Below are positions 33,827-43,051 of a DNA stretch of 64,000 bases, in pieces. The position numbers were made by a program, and so were the translations under genes. Below the pieces are notes generated by a model. It was given only the letters and a program-made list of their open reading frames with translations. It did no database searches and was not told the origin of the DNA. Numbering within the stretch: the stretch's first letter is position 1; each line of letters starts with the position of its first letter. The stretch lies in assembly GCF_030817195.1 (NCBI RefSeq), contig NZ_JAUSYZ010000001.1, forward strand, positions 1,426,001 through 1,490,000, written 5' to 3'. The stretch comes from Arthrobacter globiformis. GTDB lineage: Bacteria > Actinomycetota > Actinomycetes > Actinomycetales > Micrococcaceae.

Positions 33827-36800
33827 ATGTCACGTGGAGACCAGAATCAGCGGTTCACCGAGCGCTACAGTGAACTGAAAGAGTTCATCGAGCAAACGGG
33901 GCGCCGTCCGCGCGCAGAGTCGAAGGATGCCGCGGAAGCGGCCCTGGGCCGTTGGACTACCGCACAGCAAACGCTAAGGAACGCCGGTCAACTCTCCGCA
34001 GACCGGCTGGAACTGCTTGAGGACCTTGGGGACGCGCTGGCGCCCCGGCAGACCTACGCTGACCGGATTGCGGAGCTCGCTGACTTCATCCGCGACAACG
34101 GAAGGCGCCCACTCTACGGATCCGCCAACGCTCCCGAACGCAGCCTGGCGGCATGGCTAAACTTTCAGGTCATCGCGCGAAACAAGGGAGAACTGTCGGC
34201 TGAGCGCTCAGACTTGCTCGAGCCCCTCGTCCCGTTGGACTCGACTCGAAGAATTCGACCTATCGCAGAGTGGGTCGCGGAGCTCATGGCATTCCACGAC
34301 GAGCACGGACGGATGCCACTGAGCACCCGCGAAGAAGAGCGAGGCCTCGCGCTGTGGCTCATTAACAAGCGCATGTCATTCAAAGACGGGACCATGCCCC
34401 AGGACCAGATCGACGCCCTGAGCACGGTCCCCGGCGCGCTGGCTACTAGGAAGAACGTGGACCCCGACGTCAGGCTGTTGGAGGCCCAGGAATGGTGCGC
34501 CCAACACGGGTACATTCCGCGGACAAGTTTCACCGATACCGACGCGCTCTCTGCAGAAGAGGAGCAGGAGCGGACGATCGGGGCTTGGATGCGCAATCAC
34601 GCCCGCGAAAGCGACCGCAGCTACGAGCCCAGCGCGTACTCAGAGCGCCGACAAAGCATCCTCGATCTCTACGACAAGTACCCCTCCCGGATGGAATTCA
34701 ACGAGATTGTGACCAGGGAGAAGGTGCGGGCCGCTCTTGAGTGCGCTGATCACCTACCCTCAAGCACCGAAGACAGCCAAATCCACGGCTGGATAGCGAA
34801 CGCACGCCGGCAACGCGCTGCAGGCACCGAGCTTCCTCCGGAAACACTGGAAGTGCTGGCACTCGCTGACAGTCTCAAACCTCATTCAGAGCACAAGCGT
34901 AATGCTCGTCTCGATGAATTGCGCGCCTTCGTCGAAGCTAATCGACGTATGCCTGGTTTTGCCAAGCTTGCGTCGAAGGAAGAAAAAAATCTCGCATTCT
35001 GGGTTAAGCGACGCCTCGATGGCTCCCGGACCACCGGAAGTGCCGACATCAATGAGCAAATCAATAAACTCGCCGCTGAGTGCGGCCGAATAGCGGCCGC
35101 CGCCGATGAAGTTAGGCCTGTCGAGAAGACACAGGCAAGTCGGGCCCGGGAGAGTGCGGAGGCCGCAAATGTTATGGCTGCGCTCAACGCGGCAGGCCAC
35201 CTTCCGGGATCTGCATCCCCGATTTACTCTTGGTTGGCTAAGCACCGAAAGCTTCGGTCTGCAGGAACACTGATTTCCGATGAAGTAGCGCGCGTGCTTG
35301 CTTATGCAGACACGTTGAAGTCGGCCCGCGAAATCCGGCATGAGCGACGGCTCGTCGAGTATAAGGACTTCATAGCGAGGTGCGGCCGGCTGCCAGCTCC
35401 GGGCGGTGAGAAAGCAGAAGCATCGCTAGCAAATTGGGCTAGCGGCGTCCTGCGAGGAGTCGTGAACGCCGGACCCGACATTGAATCTGCGCTCTGCCGA
35501 CTGGCAAGTGATTCAACTCGACAGACGGGCAGAGACCTTGGAGGAACCTCGAACGACTGGCGCCACGGCTGGGAGATGGTGCTGGATGCCTACGCCAGAG
35601 GGGAAAGGCTAGCCTCCCTGTACGAGGACGACGAACAACCGGAACGGTTCTTTGACCGGCTCCGAGAAACGATTACCGCAAAACACGAGCAAAGCAGGGC
35701 GGATGCCATTGCGGGTGAGATCAGTTCGCTACGTCAGCTGATTCAGGACGACATGGACCGCGGCCGGGTGCGCGGCCATCCCTCGCCAGAATTTATGCGC
35801 CGGGCAATGGCGCTGGACCACGGGTCCCATTGGCAGCATGACTTGGCAATCGATGTCTACCAAGAAATTTGCTGGGAGGCAGAGATCACGGCGGATTACC
35901 CCATGACGTGTTACTCCCCGTATCTTGACTATGGCATATTGGCGGTTTACGGCATGCTCAATGGCCTAACTGCCGACTCTGTACAGCCGGATTCACCGGA
36001 CGAGGAAATCGTGGTGGAGGATCTTGAGCGCTTTCTGTCGGACTTCTCGGCCTCCTCACGACAGCGCACCGTCAAAGCGGTTCTGGGCGCCCTGAGGCAG
36101 TTGAGTCACGCCCCGGGCAGACAGCTCTATGCCGCAAAATACGACTGGGGCCGCGAACAGTTGAGGGAAACTTGCGAGGTACCCAGCTATCTGGATTGGC
36201 CTGCACCGGTGCAGACAGTGTCCCAGCTCCTAGGCAAAGGCTCCTGGAATGGCGCGATGGTAGCGATGGGGCTTCCTAAGATATTGCAGAGCCTCAATTG
36301 GCAGGGATCCGACTTCATTAGCGCTGCTGTCGAATTTGCAAAGACTTTGTCAGAACAGGAACATGCTCCTGCCACTGATTTTGCATACGACGACTGGGTA
36401 AAACTGCAAGTTGTGCGGGGAACGGAACGGCCGTCATTGCTTAGCATGCAGGCTGAATTCGGTACCGTAGAAGCCGCCTTGAGGTTGGTAGGTGGAAGCG
36501 TGGACTTAACTCACGAGGACACGGACGCCTTCGATGACGAGTGGCATCGAGTCCACGAATTGCTTGCAGAGACAGTATCCCGGCTACCTGCGGACGCTAC
36601 GTTAGATGTTCGCGTCGTGGAAGAAGGCGAAGCCTTGGACGTACCACTGTTCGCGAGTGCGGCAATCACGGTGGACGGGGCCGATTGCTCACTCGCTTCG
36701 GCCTTGGTAGTCGGCACGGAGCACTGGCCCCAGGATGTCAAGCGCATGCTTGAACTGGGCTGGTCGTCAAGCGAAGATCGTCGTGACGTCTGGGTCAAAA

Positions 36801-37852
36801 TGTCCGTCCCCCGCGCTGATGTTGCATCAACTCTCGTCTCGGGGCTGCGCGAGTGCCGGGGCGTTACTAAGCCCCAACAGCTCAGATGGTCCGATGAATC
36901 ACGGGACGGGGAAACTCCCATGGATTACGGTATCGAGAACGCCTCCCACGGCGAGGGCCAAGATCCGGTGGCGGGCAGCAACCAAGACCTTCTGTGGGCG
37001 AATGCTGTGCAGGCCCTGACGGACGAACTGGTGTGGCTCAAAGACGACGACTTCCTGAGCATTGCATACAACGACGGAACCAGCCAAGATTGCGCTCCCT
37101 ATGCCCAAGCGACCCCGGACGATTCAGGGCTATCGCTGGAACTCGTTTCCGAACAGTTCCTTTCTGCTGAAGTTTGGCCGCTGAACCCCGGCTTTCTCCT
37201 GGCTGCTGGCTGGAAAGCCCCATCGGACGAGAACCCGAATTGGCACATGGTCGACGTTCCTCGGGAATCTGCCGCCAAAAAGCTCCTAGACGGGCTTCGG
37301 CTCGGCAGAGAATGCCAGGACGCCGAACAACTCCGGTGGCATTTGGCAGTCTTTGCGCCCCAAGTGGACCGTCTTGATGACCTTGATGACGAAGAAGGGG
37401 ACAAGGAGGCCCCTTCTCACATCGCCACACCCGATGGCGGCCATGACGACTCATTGCGAACGACCCAATCGCCTGAGAGTGAATGGCAGAACGAAAACAT
37501 GAACGACATCATCGAGTTCCTAAAAGACCGCATCGCCGAGGACGAGCTTGAGGCCCAGCGGGTTGCCGAGCTCATTCCGGGGGAAGTTTACTGGAAGGCC
37601 TTCCTGATGGAAGCTTGGGCAGCGCACAGTGAGGGCGGCAGGGGCGCGGATAGGGCATTTAAGTACATGAGAAAACTTGGCCCAGACCACATCATGGCTC
37701 AATGTGAGGCGAAGCGGAAAATCATTGCTCAATTCGAACACATCGCACGCGGCTCCGAACCGAGCGGAGATCAACATTTGGAGAAATTGCTCTTCATTCT
37801 TGCCGAGCCCTATGCTGCGCACCATGGGTACCGCGAGCAATGGCGGCTATGA
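33827..37852 (+). CDS. Giant protein: helicase-associated repeats, HNH-repeat-like, YbjN-like and DUF6221 domains
   Basis: A 1341-residue protein with no helicase or nuclease core. Residues 8-570 contain about eight helicase-associated (HA) type repeats of 60-70 residues; examples are LKEFIEQTGRRPRAE, LADFIRDNGRRPLYG, LMAFHDEHGRMPLST, LRAFVEANRRMPGFA and YKDFIARCGRLPAPG, each followed by LAxW-like cores. Residues 770-890 hold two HNH-repeat-like segments ending in GSWNGAMVAMGL and FGTVEAALRLVGG. Residues 938-1025 and 1057-1175 look like two YbjN/TY-chaperone-type domains (PRADVASTLVSGLRE; PRESAAKKLLDGLRL). Residues 1225-1341 match DUF6221 (IIEFLKDRIAEDELEAQR to PYAAHHGYREQW). HA repeats bind DNA in phage and actinobacterial helicases. 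ATG 33827 follows AGGAAG. Function unknown. Confidence 0.7.
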   Translation: MSRGDQNQRFTERYSELKEFIEQTGRRPRAESKDAAEAALGRWTTAQQTLRNAGQLSADRLELLEDLGDALAPRQTYADRIAELADFIRDNGRRPLYGSANAPERSLAAWLNFQVIARNKGELSAERSDLLEPLVPLDSTRRIRPIAEWVAELMAFHDEHGRMPLSTREEERGLALWLINKRMSFKDGTMPQDQIDALSTVPGALATRKNVDPDVRLLEAQEWCAQHGYIPRTSFTDTDALSAEEEQERTIGAWMRNHARESDRSYEPSAYSERRQSILDLYDKYPSRMEFNEIVTREKVRAALECADHLPSSTEDSQIHGWIANARRQRAAGTELPPETLEVLALADSLKPHSEHKRNARLDELRAFVEANRRMPGFAKLASKEEKNLAFWVKRRLDGSRTTGSADINEQINKLAAECGRIAAAADEVRPVEKTQASRARESAEAANVMAALNAAGHLPGSASPIYSWLAKHRKLRSAGTLISDEVARVLAYADTLKSAREIRHERRLVEYKDFIARCGRLPAPGGEKAEASLANWASGVLRGVVNAGPDIESALCRLASDSTRQTGRDLGGTSNDWRHGWEMVLDAYARGERLASLYEDDEQPERFFDRLRETITAKHEQSRADAIAGEISSLRQLIQDDMDRGRVRGHPSPEFMRRAMALDHGSHWQHDLAIDVYQEICWEAEITADYPMTCYSPYLDYGILAVYGMLNGLTADSVQPDSPDEEIVVEDLERFLSDFSASSRQRTVKAVLGALRQLSHAPGRQLYAAKYDWGREQLRETCEVPSYLDWPAPVQTVSQLLGKGSWNGAMVAMGLPKILQSLNWQGSDFISAAVEFAKTLSEQEHAPATDFAYDDWVKLQVVRGTERPSLLSMQAEFGTVEAALRLVGGSVDLTHEDTDAFDDEWHRVHELLAETVSRLPADATLDVRVVEEGEALDVPLFASAAITVDGADCSLASALVVGTEHWPQDVKRMLELGWSSSEDRRDVWVKMSVPRADVASTLVSGLRECRGVTKPQQLRWSDESRDGETPMDYGIENASHGEGQDPVAGSNQDLLWANAVQALTDELVWLKDDDFLSIAYNDGTSQDCAPYAQATPDDSGLSLELVSEQFLSAEVWPLNPGFLLAAGWKAPSDENPNWHMVDVPRESAAKKLLDGLRLGRECQDAEQLRWHLAVFAPQVDRLDDLDDEEGDKEAPSHIATPDGGHDDSLRTTQSPESEWQNENMNDIIEFLKDRIAEDELEAQRVAELIPGEVYWKAFLMEAWAAHSEGGRGADRAFKYMRKLGPDHIMAQCEAKRKIIAQFEHIARGSEPSGDQHLEKLLFILAEPYAAHHGYREQWRL

Positions 37853-37934
37853 GTGCGGATCCTCTTCAGCAATCCCGGTCCAGCTGATTGCCCCGCTCTT
37901 CGGTCATGCGCTCGTTTATCGGAAACGGCAGCGG

Positions 37935-38100
37935 CCGCTGACCGGCGTGAATGAGACCGTGTTGTTGCCGACCGCGAAGGGGCTCACGACCGAGGGGATC
38001 GCGGCGCATTTCGCTGAGGTGTTCCGCGTCAGGGTCCCTGGCACGAACGCCCGCATCAGGGAAACTGTGATCGGCGAGATGACCGCGGGTATTCCGATTG
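37935..38100 (+). mobile_element. Degenerate IS256-family transposase fragment
   Basis: About 55 codons read NETVLLPTAKGLTTEGIAAH and FAEVFRVRV before RETVIGEMTAG, a diverged copy of the N-terminal region of mutator (IS256) transposases (their AKGLTTGEIAAHF and TDKVIEEMTEW segments). There is no start codon, catalytic DDE part or terminal inverted repeat nearby, so this is a relic of an insertion sequence. It sits between the giant repeat gene and the convergent gene ending at 38106. Confidence 0.6.
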
Positions 38101-38105
38101 GCGGA

Positions 38106-39374
38106 CTAGGGCGCCGTCCAACCGAGTAGGTGTGTTTCGTGGGAGCCGACGTACCAGCGCCCGGTGACCCTTGAATGTCGAAATTCCCCGAGGAGTCCTA
38201 TCCCCTTTGAAAGGACAAGGACCACGCGCTCATCATCTGCACGGAGGGGCGGCAAGTTGTCGCCTTCTTCACGTAGCGCCTCCCACCAGCCGCTGTATTC
38301 GTCGAGAGCGATGACGGCGCTGCTCCCGTTGATGAAGAGTGTTCGCGCGGGCGTTTGCCCGTCTAGCCGTCCGAGTTGCCACTGGATGTGAGTCTGCATG
38401 TGGAGTTGGCCCGCAAACTGCAATTGTCTGCGGCCGTATTCCGAGGATTCAAGGAAAGATCGGCCGGCCCTCGCGGACTCTTCAAGGTTTGTCTGTTCGT
38501 GGGTCAGGCCTTTGGCCAGTCTGTACCCGTCTCCGTAAGTCCAGAACCTGAGTGTGTCCTGCCCGACTGCATGCGCGAGAGCCCATTTGCCCCACTGCCG
38601 CTTGACTAGTTTCAGGACCGGATCCTCTGCAGGCATGCCCAAATTGATCCATCGAGCAATACCGACAGCAGGATTTATCCAAGAAAGGCAGCCGAACATC
38701 AACAGTGCCAGAGGGGCAAAATAGGCACATCTCGGCAAGACGTCGGCATCGAGGGGCGGCCGGGGTGGGAGGGTCCATGCCGCGTCCCAGCCCGCCAGAC
38801 AGCCGTGAAGCTGGGCGACGCCGGTGACCCAGGGAGCATGATCGTGAATTCCGGCGGTCGGGGCAGGATGCCAGTCAAGGTTTTCGTTCGGTCGAAGCGA
38901 AAAAGGGACGGGCTCCTCCAGATCCGTGTCTAGGGACGCAGCAGCAGCGACCGTGCGCATGATCAGAAGTCGGGCAAGCCCGGACATAACGGTGAGTTCG
39001 CCAACTTTGGTCGGTAGAGAAGATGGCCTGGCCAGCAGCTCTAGATACTCAACGACTTGCCACAATGGCAGACATAAGACTTCTTGTTCCATCTCAGGGA
39101 AGTTGCGTGCGGCTAGCTTGGACAGGCTGGGAAGGTACTCTTCCACGCGCCGGGATGTGACTGGGGAAATTTCTGAGGACGCAAGGTCCTTGTCCCAAAG
39201 GACGGCGATCTTTTGTGCGATGCCGTTGAGAATGGTCTGCACATCGTCGTGTGGGTCGGCCCATTTGAAGTTCCACCTTAGGTGGTCACCGCACGCCGTC
39301 AGTGCATCTCTCCTCTTGGCATCGAGGCGAATCAATTTTGAAGCTACTTCGACCTCGCGTTGGGCCGTTGTCAT
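38106..39374 (-). CDS. Uncharacterised protein, paralogue A of the gene at 44833
   Basis: A 422-residue protein with no recognised family. It is related to the protein at 44833-46071: both share a core WINPAVGIARWINLGMP (WSNPALGMARWLNSGMP in the other) and a C-terminal module LLGEFRHSRVTGRWYVGSHE (YLGEFRRSRETGLWFAGRHA) that ends in a conserved HLLGW or HMLGN. The N-terminal 100 residues are helical and differ more. No catalytic motif or membrane segment is obvious. ATG 39374 follows AGAGGTGA; a GTG at 39389 is a possible alternative. It is convergent with the giant repeat gene and next to an IS relic. Sharing of the C-terminal module over an otherwise diverged pair suggests a common ligand. 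Function unknown. Confidence 0.7.
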   Translation of the reverse strand: MTTAQREVEVASKLIRLDAKRRDALTACGDHLRWNFKWADPHDDVQTILNGIAQKIAVLWDKDLASSEISPVTSRRVEEYLPSLSKLAARNFPEMEQEVLCLPLWQVVEYLELLARPSSLPTKVGELTVMSGLARLLIMRTVAAAASLDTDLEEPVPFSLRPNENLDWHPAPTAGIHDHAPWVTGVAQLHGCLAGWDAAWTLPPRPPLDADVLPRCAYFAPLALLMFGCLSWINPAVGIARWINLGMPAEDPVLKLVKRQWGKWALAHAVGQDTLRFWTYGDGYRLAKGLTHEQTNLEESARAGRSFLESSEYGRRQLQFAGQLHMQTHIQWQLGRLDGQTPARTLFINGSSAVIALDEYSGWWEALREEGDNLPPLRADDERVVLVLSKGIGLLGEFRHSRVTGRWYVGSHETHLLGWTAP

Positions 39375-39406
39375 ATGGATTCGGATCACCTCTCACAGAG
39401 TCCTTA

Positions 39407-39787
39407 CTAGTTGTGCCTGATTGAGCTCCAGAGGGAACCAGCAACGTCTGTCTCGCCGGGTTTCTGCCCGAGGTCGGCTAAGACCTGCATTCGATTGGCA
39501 AGGGAGGCGAAGATCGTAGACGAGGTGCCCGAGCCTGCCGGGAGCTTACTTCCATACCCAAGATCCTCGCCCTTGCATCTCGCTGTCACCAAGCGCGCCA
39601 CGCCCTGCACCATCTCCTTGGGGTTGAAGCCAGCTGTTGTACGAGCGCCCCCTCGAATCGAGGAACTGATTGGAATTTCACATTGAATCTGCCGAAAGTA
39701 TGTCCCTGCCGACCGACAAAAAGCTTTGGAACCCCTGCCGGGAGAGGTCCCCGCATGGTTGGAGAAGCCCTTGTTGTCATAAGTTGC
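39407..39787 (-). pseudogene. Open frame without start, possible gene remnant
   Basis: Just after the stop of the NERD-helicase gene a minus-strand frame is open for about 126 codons to a TAG at 39407. It reads as plausible protein, for example GFNPKEMVQGVARLVTARCK and IFASLANRMQVLADLG. The only start codon is an ATG at 39613, whose AAGGAG touches it directly, so a normal start is missing. It is probably the 3' end of a gene whose front was lost, or a short protein from ATG 39613. The family is not recognised. Confidence 0.35.
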
Positions 39788-41479
39788 CTACAGGTCGACG
39801 TCCGGCACCCACGCCTGCGCCTTCGACAGGGCCATCTTCAGTTCCCGGCCGCCGGCTTCCTCTAGCAGTGCACTCTCGCCCACCACTACCAGCAGGCTGC
39901 GCGCCCGCGACAGGCCGACGTACAGCTGCTCCGCCGCGCGTTCCATGTCCTTGAACCCGTTGACGCAGAGCACCACGACAGAACGCTCCAGCCCCTTGAA
40001 CCCCAGCACGTGGCCATAGAACTCAGCTTCGGCGGCATGGAACTCGCGCCAGTAGTCAACGGTGGCGCCGCGTTCGTGGAACTCCAGATGAATGGGATGG
40101 CGGTCTTTCGTGGTAAGGAGGGCGATCTGGTTGTTCGCCCAACCTTCTCTAATGAGTGCATCTATGCAGTCCCCTGCCACGTCTAGGGTATGTTCGGTAG
40201 CGCACTCGACCCGCCGGACCGGCAGGCCTGTACCGCCCCGGGGCGTGAAGTGCTCACCGGCGAACGACTTGAACGTCTCGGCGATCTTCCGGGTGTTCCG
40301 CAGGTTTTCGTCGATTTGGATGGGAACAAAGGTGGCCGTCGGGCCAAAGGTGAGGTCCGCCGTCGTGCCTCCCCATCTTTTGTAGACGTCCTGGCGGTCG
40401 TCCATGAAGGCGTAAACTTCACTGTCCGTGGGATCCGTGGTGCAGGCGAGCAGTGCCTCCCACCACAGCGGGGCGAAGTCCTGCGCTTCATCGATGACGA
40501 CGGCGTCCAGCCGCTCAAGCGGCTCAAGCCCGGCTCCCAGCTCCTTGAGCATGCGCGGCATCTCGACGTCGAAGTAGTCCTGACCTGAACCGTCCGGGAC
40601 GCCCAGCCCGCGGACGTACTCGTGGAATTCGCCGGTGAAGACCGGTTGCTTGTGCCGCCAGCCGGACACCTCCCGCTGCAGGTATTGTCCGAGGCCCTTG
40701 TTGTAGCAGAAGAGACCGACGCGCTTGCCTTCGCGGCAGAGCCGCCGGGCCTTTTCCAAAGCGAGCCATGTCTTGCCGCTGCCCGCACCGCCCGTGAACC
40801 GCACGCGCCTGAGCGACCTGGTGGCCTGCAGGAGCACAGCCTGCCGCTCGGTCAGGTGATCCTGCTCGTCCTCGGCTTCCTGCGGATCCAAAGAGCCGGA
40901 GTCCGTGATGAGGTCACCGCTGAGGTGCCGCAGGATCCGGTCCACGAACGACGGAGCCAACGTGCTGGCTCCGCTGCCCTCGTGCTCGATGGCGCACCGG
41001 ATCAGGTCGGCCGGCGACTTCATGTCCGTCTGGTCGAGGACCAGCGAGCGGGGACATCCGGCCATCTCCCAGTCCTTGGGGACGTCCGTGTAGGGAAGGC
41101 TGACCAGATAGGCGAAACGGCTGGTGAGTTTGGAACCCATGCGGCTCTCGAGCCAGTTCTTGAAGGCATGCTGGGAATTCTGGGACTGGGCCACCGGGCT
41201 CTGGATTTTGTGCTTGCCACCCTTGTCGGACTGGTACCACTGCCCGTTTTCGACGCCGACCTTGCCGCCTTTAACCTCGATGGCTGCCATGCCGACGCCC
41301 GGCCACAGGACCAGCAGGTCGATCTCATGCTCGGCCCGTCCATCGCGTACCTGGACGGAATGGGCAAGCACGCAGTCATCCGGCAGGCTCTTCCTCAGCG
41401 CCTCCCACACAGCGCGTTCGGCCGACTGGCCGTCACCGAACTCCGGCTCTTCCGGAATACACCTCACTGCTGCCCCCAT
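39788..41479 (-). CDS. NERD domain - UvrD-like DNA helicase
   Basis: A 563-residue protein. Residues 10-115 are a NERD (nuclease-related) domain with HEIDLLVLWPGVGMAAIEVK, carrying the D and E-x-K nuclease-like residues. Residues 215-560 are a short superfamily 1 helicase: Walker A FTGGAGSGKTWLALEKARRL, Walker B AVVIDEAQDFAPLWWEALL, the motif VYAFMDDRQDVYKRW, and QLYVGLSRARSLLVVVG near the C-terminus. NERD-helicases recur in defence islands and phage-resistance loci; their role in each is not settled. ATG 41479 (MGAAVRCIPEEPEFGD) is preferred over 41506. It stands alone on the minus strand between the ADP-ribosylation module and the start-less frame. Confidence 0.88.
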   Translation of the reverse strand: MGAAVRCIPEEPEFGDGQSAERAVWEALRKSLPDDCVLAHSVQVRDGRAEHEIDLLVLWPGVGMAAIEVKGGKVGVENGQWYQSDKGGKHKIQSPVAQSQNSQHAFKNWLESRMGSKLTSRFAYLVSLPYTDVPKDWEMAGCPRSLVLDQTDMKSPADLIRCAIEHEGSGASTLAPSFVDRILRHLSGDLITDSGSLDPQEAEDEQDHLTERQAVLLQATRSLRRVRFTGGAGSGKTWLALEKARRLCREGKRVGLFCYNKGLGQYLQREVSGWRHKQPVFTGEFHEYVRGLGVPDGSGQDYFDVEMPRMLKELGAGLEPLERLDAVVIDEAQDFAPLWWEALLACTTDPTDSEVYAFMDDRQDVYKRWGGTTADLTFGPTATFVPIQIDENLRNTRKIAETFKSFAGEHFTPRGGTGLPVRRVECATEHTLDVAGDCIDALIREGWANNQIALLTTKDRHPIHLEFHERGATVDYWREFHAAEAEFYGHVLGFKGLERSVVVLCVNGFKDMERAAEQLYVGLSRARSLLVVVGESALLEEAGGRELKMALSKAQAWVPDVDL

Positions 41480-41533
41480 GCCCAATAACGGCGAACGTTG
41501 CCGCAAAATATTTTGATCATCTTATGGTGCAGA

Positions 41534-43051
41534 TCACGTTTCGGCGGACAACAAGCGTGAACGTTGCGTAGATGCTTCGGCTTTGCTGAGGAACTCGATG
41601 AATCGCGGGTTCGGCTGCGCGCCCGGCAGCACACGCTGAACGTCTTCCAGCGCTCGCAGAGGAGTCACGCCAGCCACCCGGGCGCCATACAGTGCCGCCA
41701 CAGTAGGCGTTCGGGATTCCGCCCGCACGCAGTGCAGGAGGACGGTCTTGCCCTCTGAGCGGAAGCGTTCGACGGCGGCCGCCGCCTCCCGGAGCACGAA
41801 GTCCGGATCGGCGTTGGCGCCGGGATCGAACGAATCGATTACCCGGAACGAGGCGTGCTCAGCTGCGCCAACAGAGGGAACGTCTTCAATGCCCAGCCGG
41901 CACAGCGACACCACAGCGTCAATCCTCAGCTCGGCTACACGGGTGACGGAAGCAACGCCGCCCAGCCATACGCCGTCGTCGTGCGGGTGCCGGACCAGCG
42001 CATCGGTGCGGCCCCACATGCTGTAGTCGTGCGTCGCCGCCCGCGGCCAGGAATCAAGACGGCGGCCCTCGCCGCGGCCCAGCTCCATGCCGAGCGTCAT
42101 CAGGTCGCGGGCACGCAGCCCCGGCCAGCCGTGCAGGTGCTGCCGCCACTCGAATGGCACCGCTGTGTAGCCGTAGGCGGCGCCGAGCAGCCCTCCGGCG
42201 ATGGCAGCGACCGTGTCTGTGTCGCGGCCGCCCCTGACTGCTTCCTCCAAAGCCGCCCGGACATGCGCCGGACCATACGTGGAGACAGACGTGAAGTGGA
42301 TGGCGCTCCAGGCTCCCTGGAATGCCTCCACCACCCAGCCGTTGCGGGCGAAGTCCCGCGGCCGGGACCGCTCAGCCGTCTCGATCCGCTCCAGCCAGAC
42401 AGCGGCGCGCTCCGCGGGCAGCAAAGCAAGCCCGGACCGGACATCTAGTTCGCCCGTGAGGACCGCCTGCCGGATGGCTATGCACCACAGGCCGCAGGCC
42501 TCCTGAGCGTCGACATCGGTGTGGGTCAGGGCGCTGACCACCCCGGCCTGGGCCATGAGCTCATCAGGGCTGCGGTCCAGGTAGGCGAGAGCCAAGGGAG
42601 CGGTGCGCATCAGAGAGCCGTTGCCGGCGCTCCGGCCGGTGCGGGCGTGGAACTCGGCCGCAGCAGCTGTGAAGTCACCGGCGTCGGCCTCGCTCCTGCT
42701 GGCGGCAGCGGCCAGCCGCCGGGCAGCGGCGATGACGGAGCTAGTTTGCGCACCCACGTCCTTGGCGTCGGCGGCCCATTCGGTCCATGCCCGGACAACG
42801 GCGGTCAGCACGGCAGGGGAACCGGGCGCGGAGGGGGAGTCCACCACCGCCTCTGTGAGGGCGATGGCCATGGACGTGTCGTCGGTCCACTCGGCGGGGG
42901 CGAAGCCGAACGGACCGCCGCCCTTCATGCTCACCGGGGTGCCGTCGGGCAGCGGTGCACCGAATTCGTAGCCGGCGCCGAGGGCGTCGCCGGCGGCCAG
43001 TGTAACCAGGACGCCGGCGGCACGGTCGTTCTGCAGTGGGTTCAGTTTCAT
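41534..43051 (-). CDS. ADP-ribosylglycohydrolase fused to a dual-specificity-type phosphatase
   Basis: A 505-residue two-domain enzyme. Residues 1-330 are an ADP-ribosylglycohydrolase (DraG/ARH) with the metal-binding motifs EWTDDTSMAIAL near residue 54, GNGSLMRTAPLAL near 143, and RGGRDTDTVAAIAGGLLGA near 273; it should remove ADP-ribose from proteins or nucleotides. Residues 370-500 are a cysteine phosphatase domain with IDAVVSLCRLG and the P-loop LHCVRAESRTPT (C-x5-R). The fusion is known from gene clusters that process ADP-ribose. It starts at an ATG that overlaps the stop of the ARPP-1 gene (ATGA), so the two are translationally coupled. Both are read divergently from the NrtR-like regulator. 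Confidence 0.9.
   Translation of the reverse strand: MKLNPLQNDRAAGVLVTLAAGDALGAGYEFGAPLPDGTPVSMKGGGPFGFAPAEWTDDTSMAIALTEAVVDSPSAPGSPAVLTAVVRAWTEWAADAKDVGAQTSSVIAAARRLAAAASRSEADAGDFTAAAAEFHARTGRSAGNGSLMRTAPLALAYLDRSPDELMAQAGVVSALTHTDVDAQEACGLWCIAIRQAVLTGELDVRSGLALLPAERAAVWLERIETAERSRPRDFARNGWVVEAFQGAWSAIHFTSVSTYGPAHVRAALEEAVRGGRDTDTVAAIAGGLLGAAYGYTAVPFEWRQHLHGWPGLRARDLMTLGMELGRGEGRRLDSWPRAATHDYSMWGRTDALVRHPHDDGVWLGGVASVTRVAELRIDAVVSLCRLGIEDVPSVGAAEHASFRVIDSFDPGANADPDFVLREAAAAVERFRSEGKTVLLHCVRAESRTPTVAALYGARVAGVTPLRALEDVQRVLPGAQPNPRFIEFLSKAEASTQRSRLLSAET

Noticed and set aside
37853..38129. Complete insertion sequence
   Set aside because: Only a degenerate N-terminal transposase piece is present; no catalytic domain or terminal inverted repeats were found.
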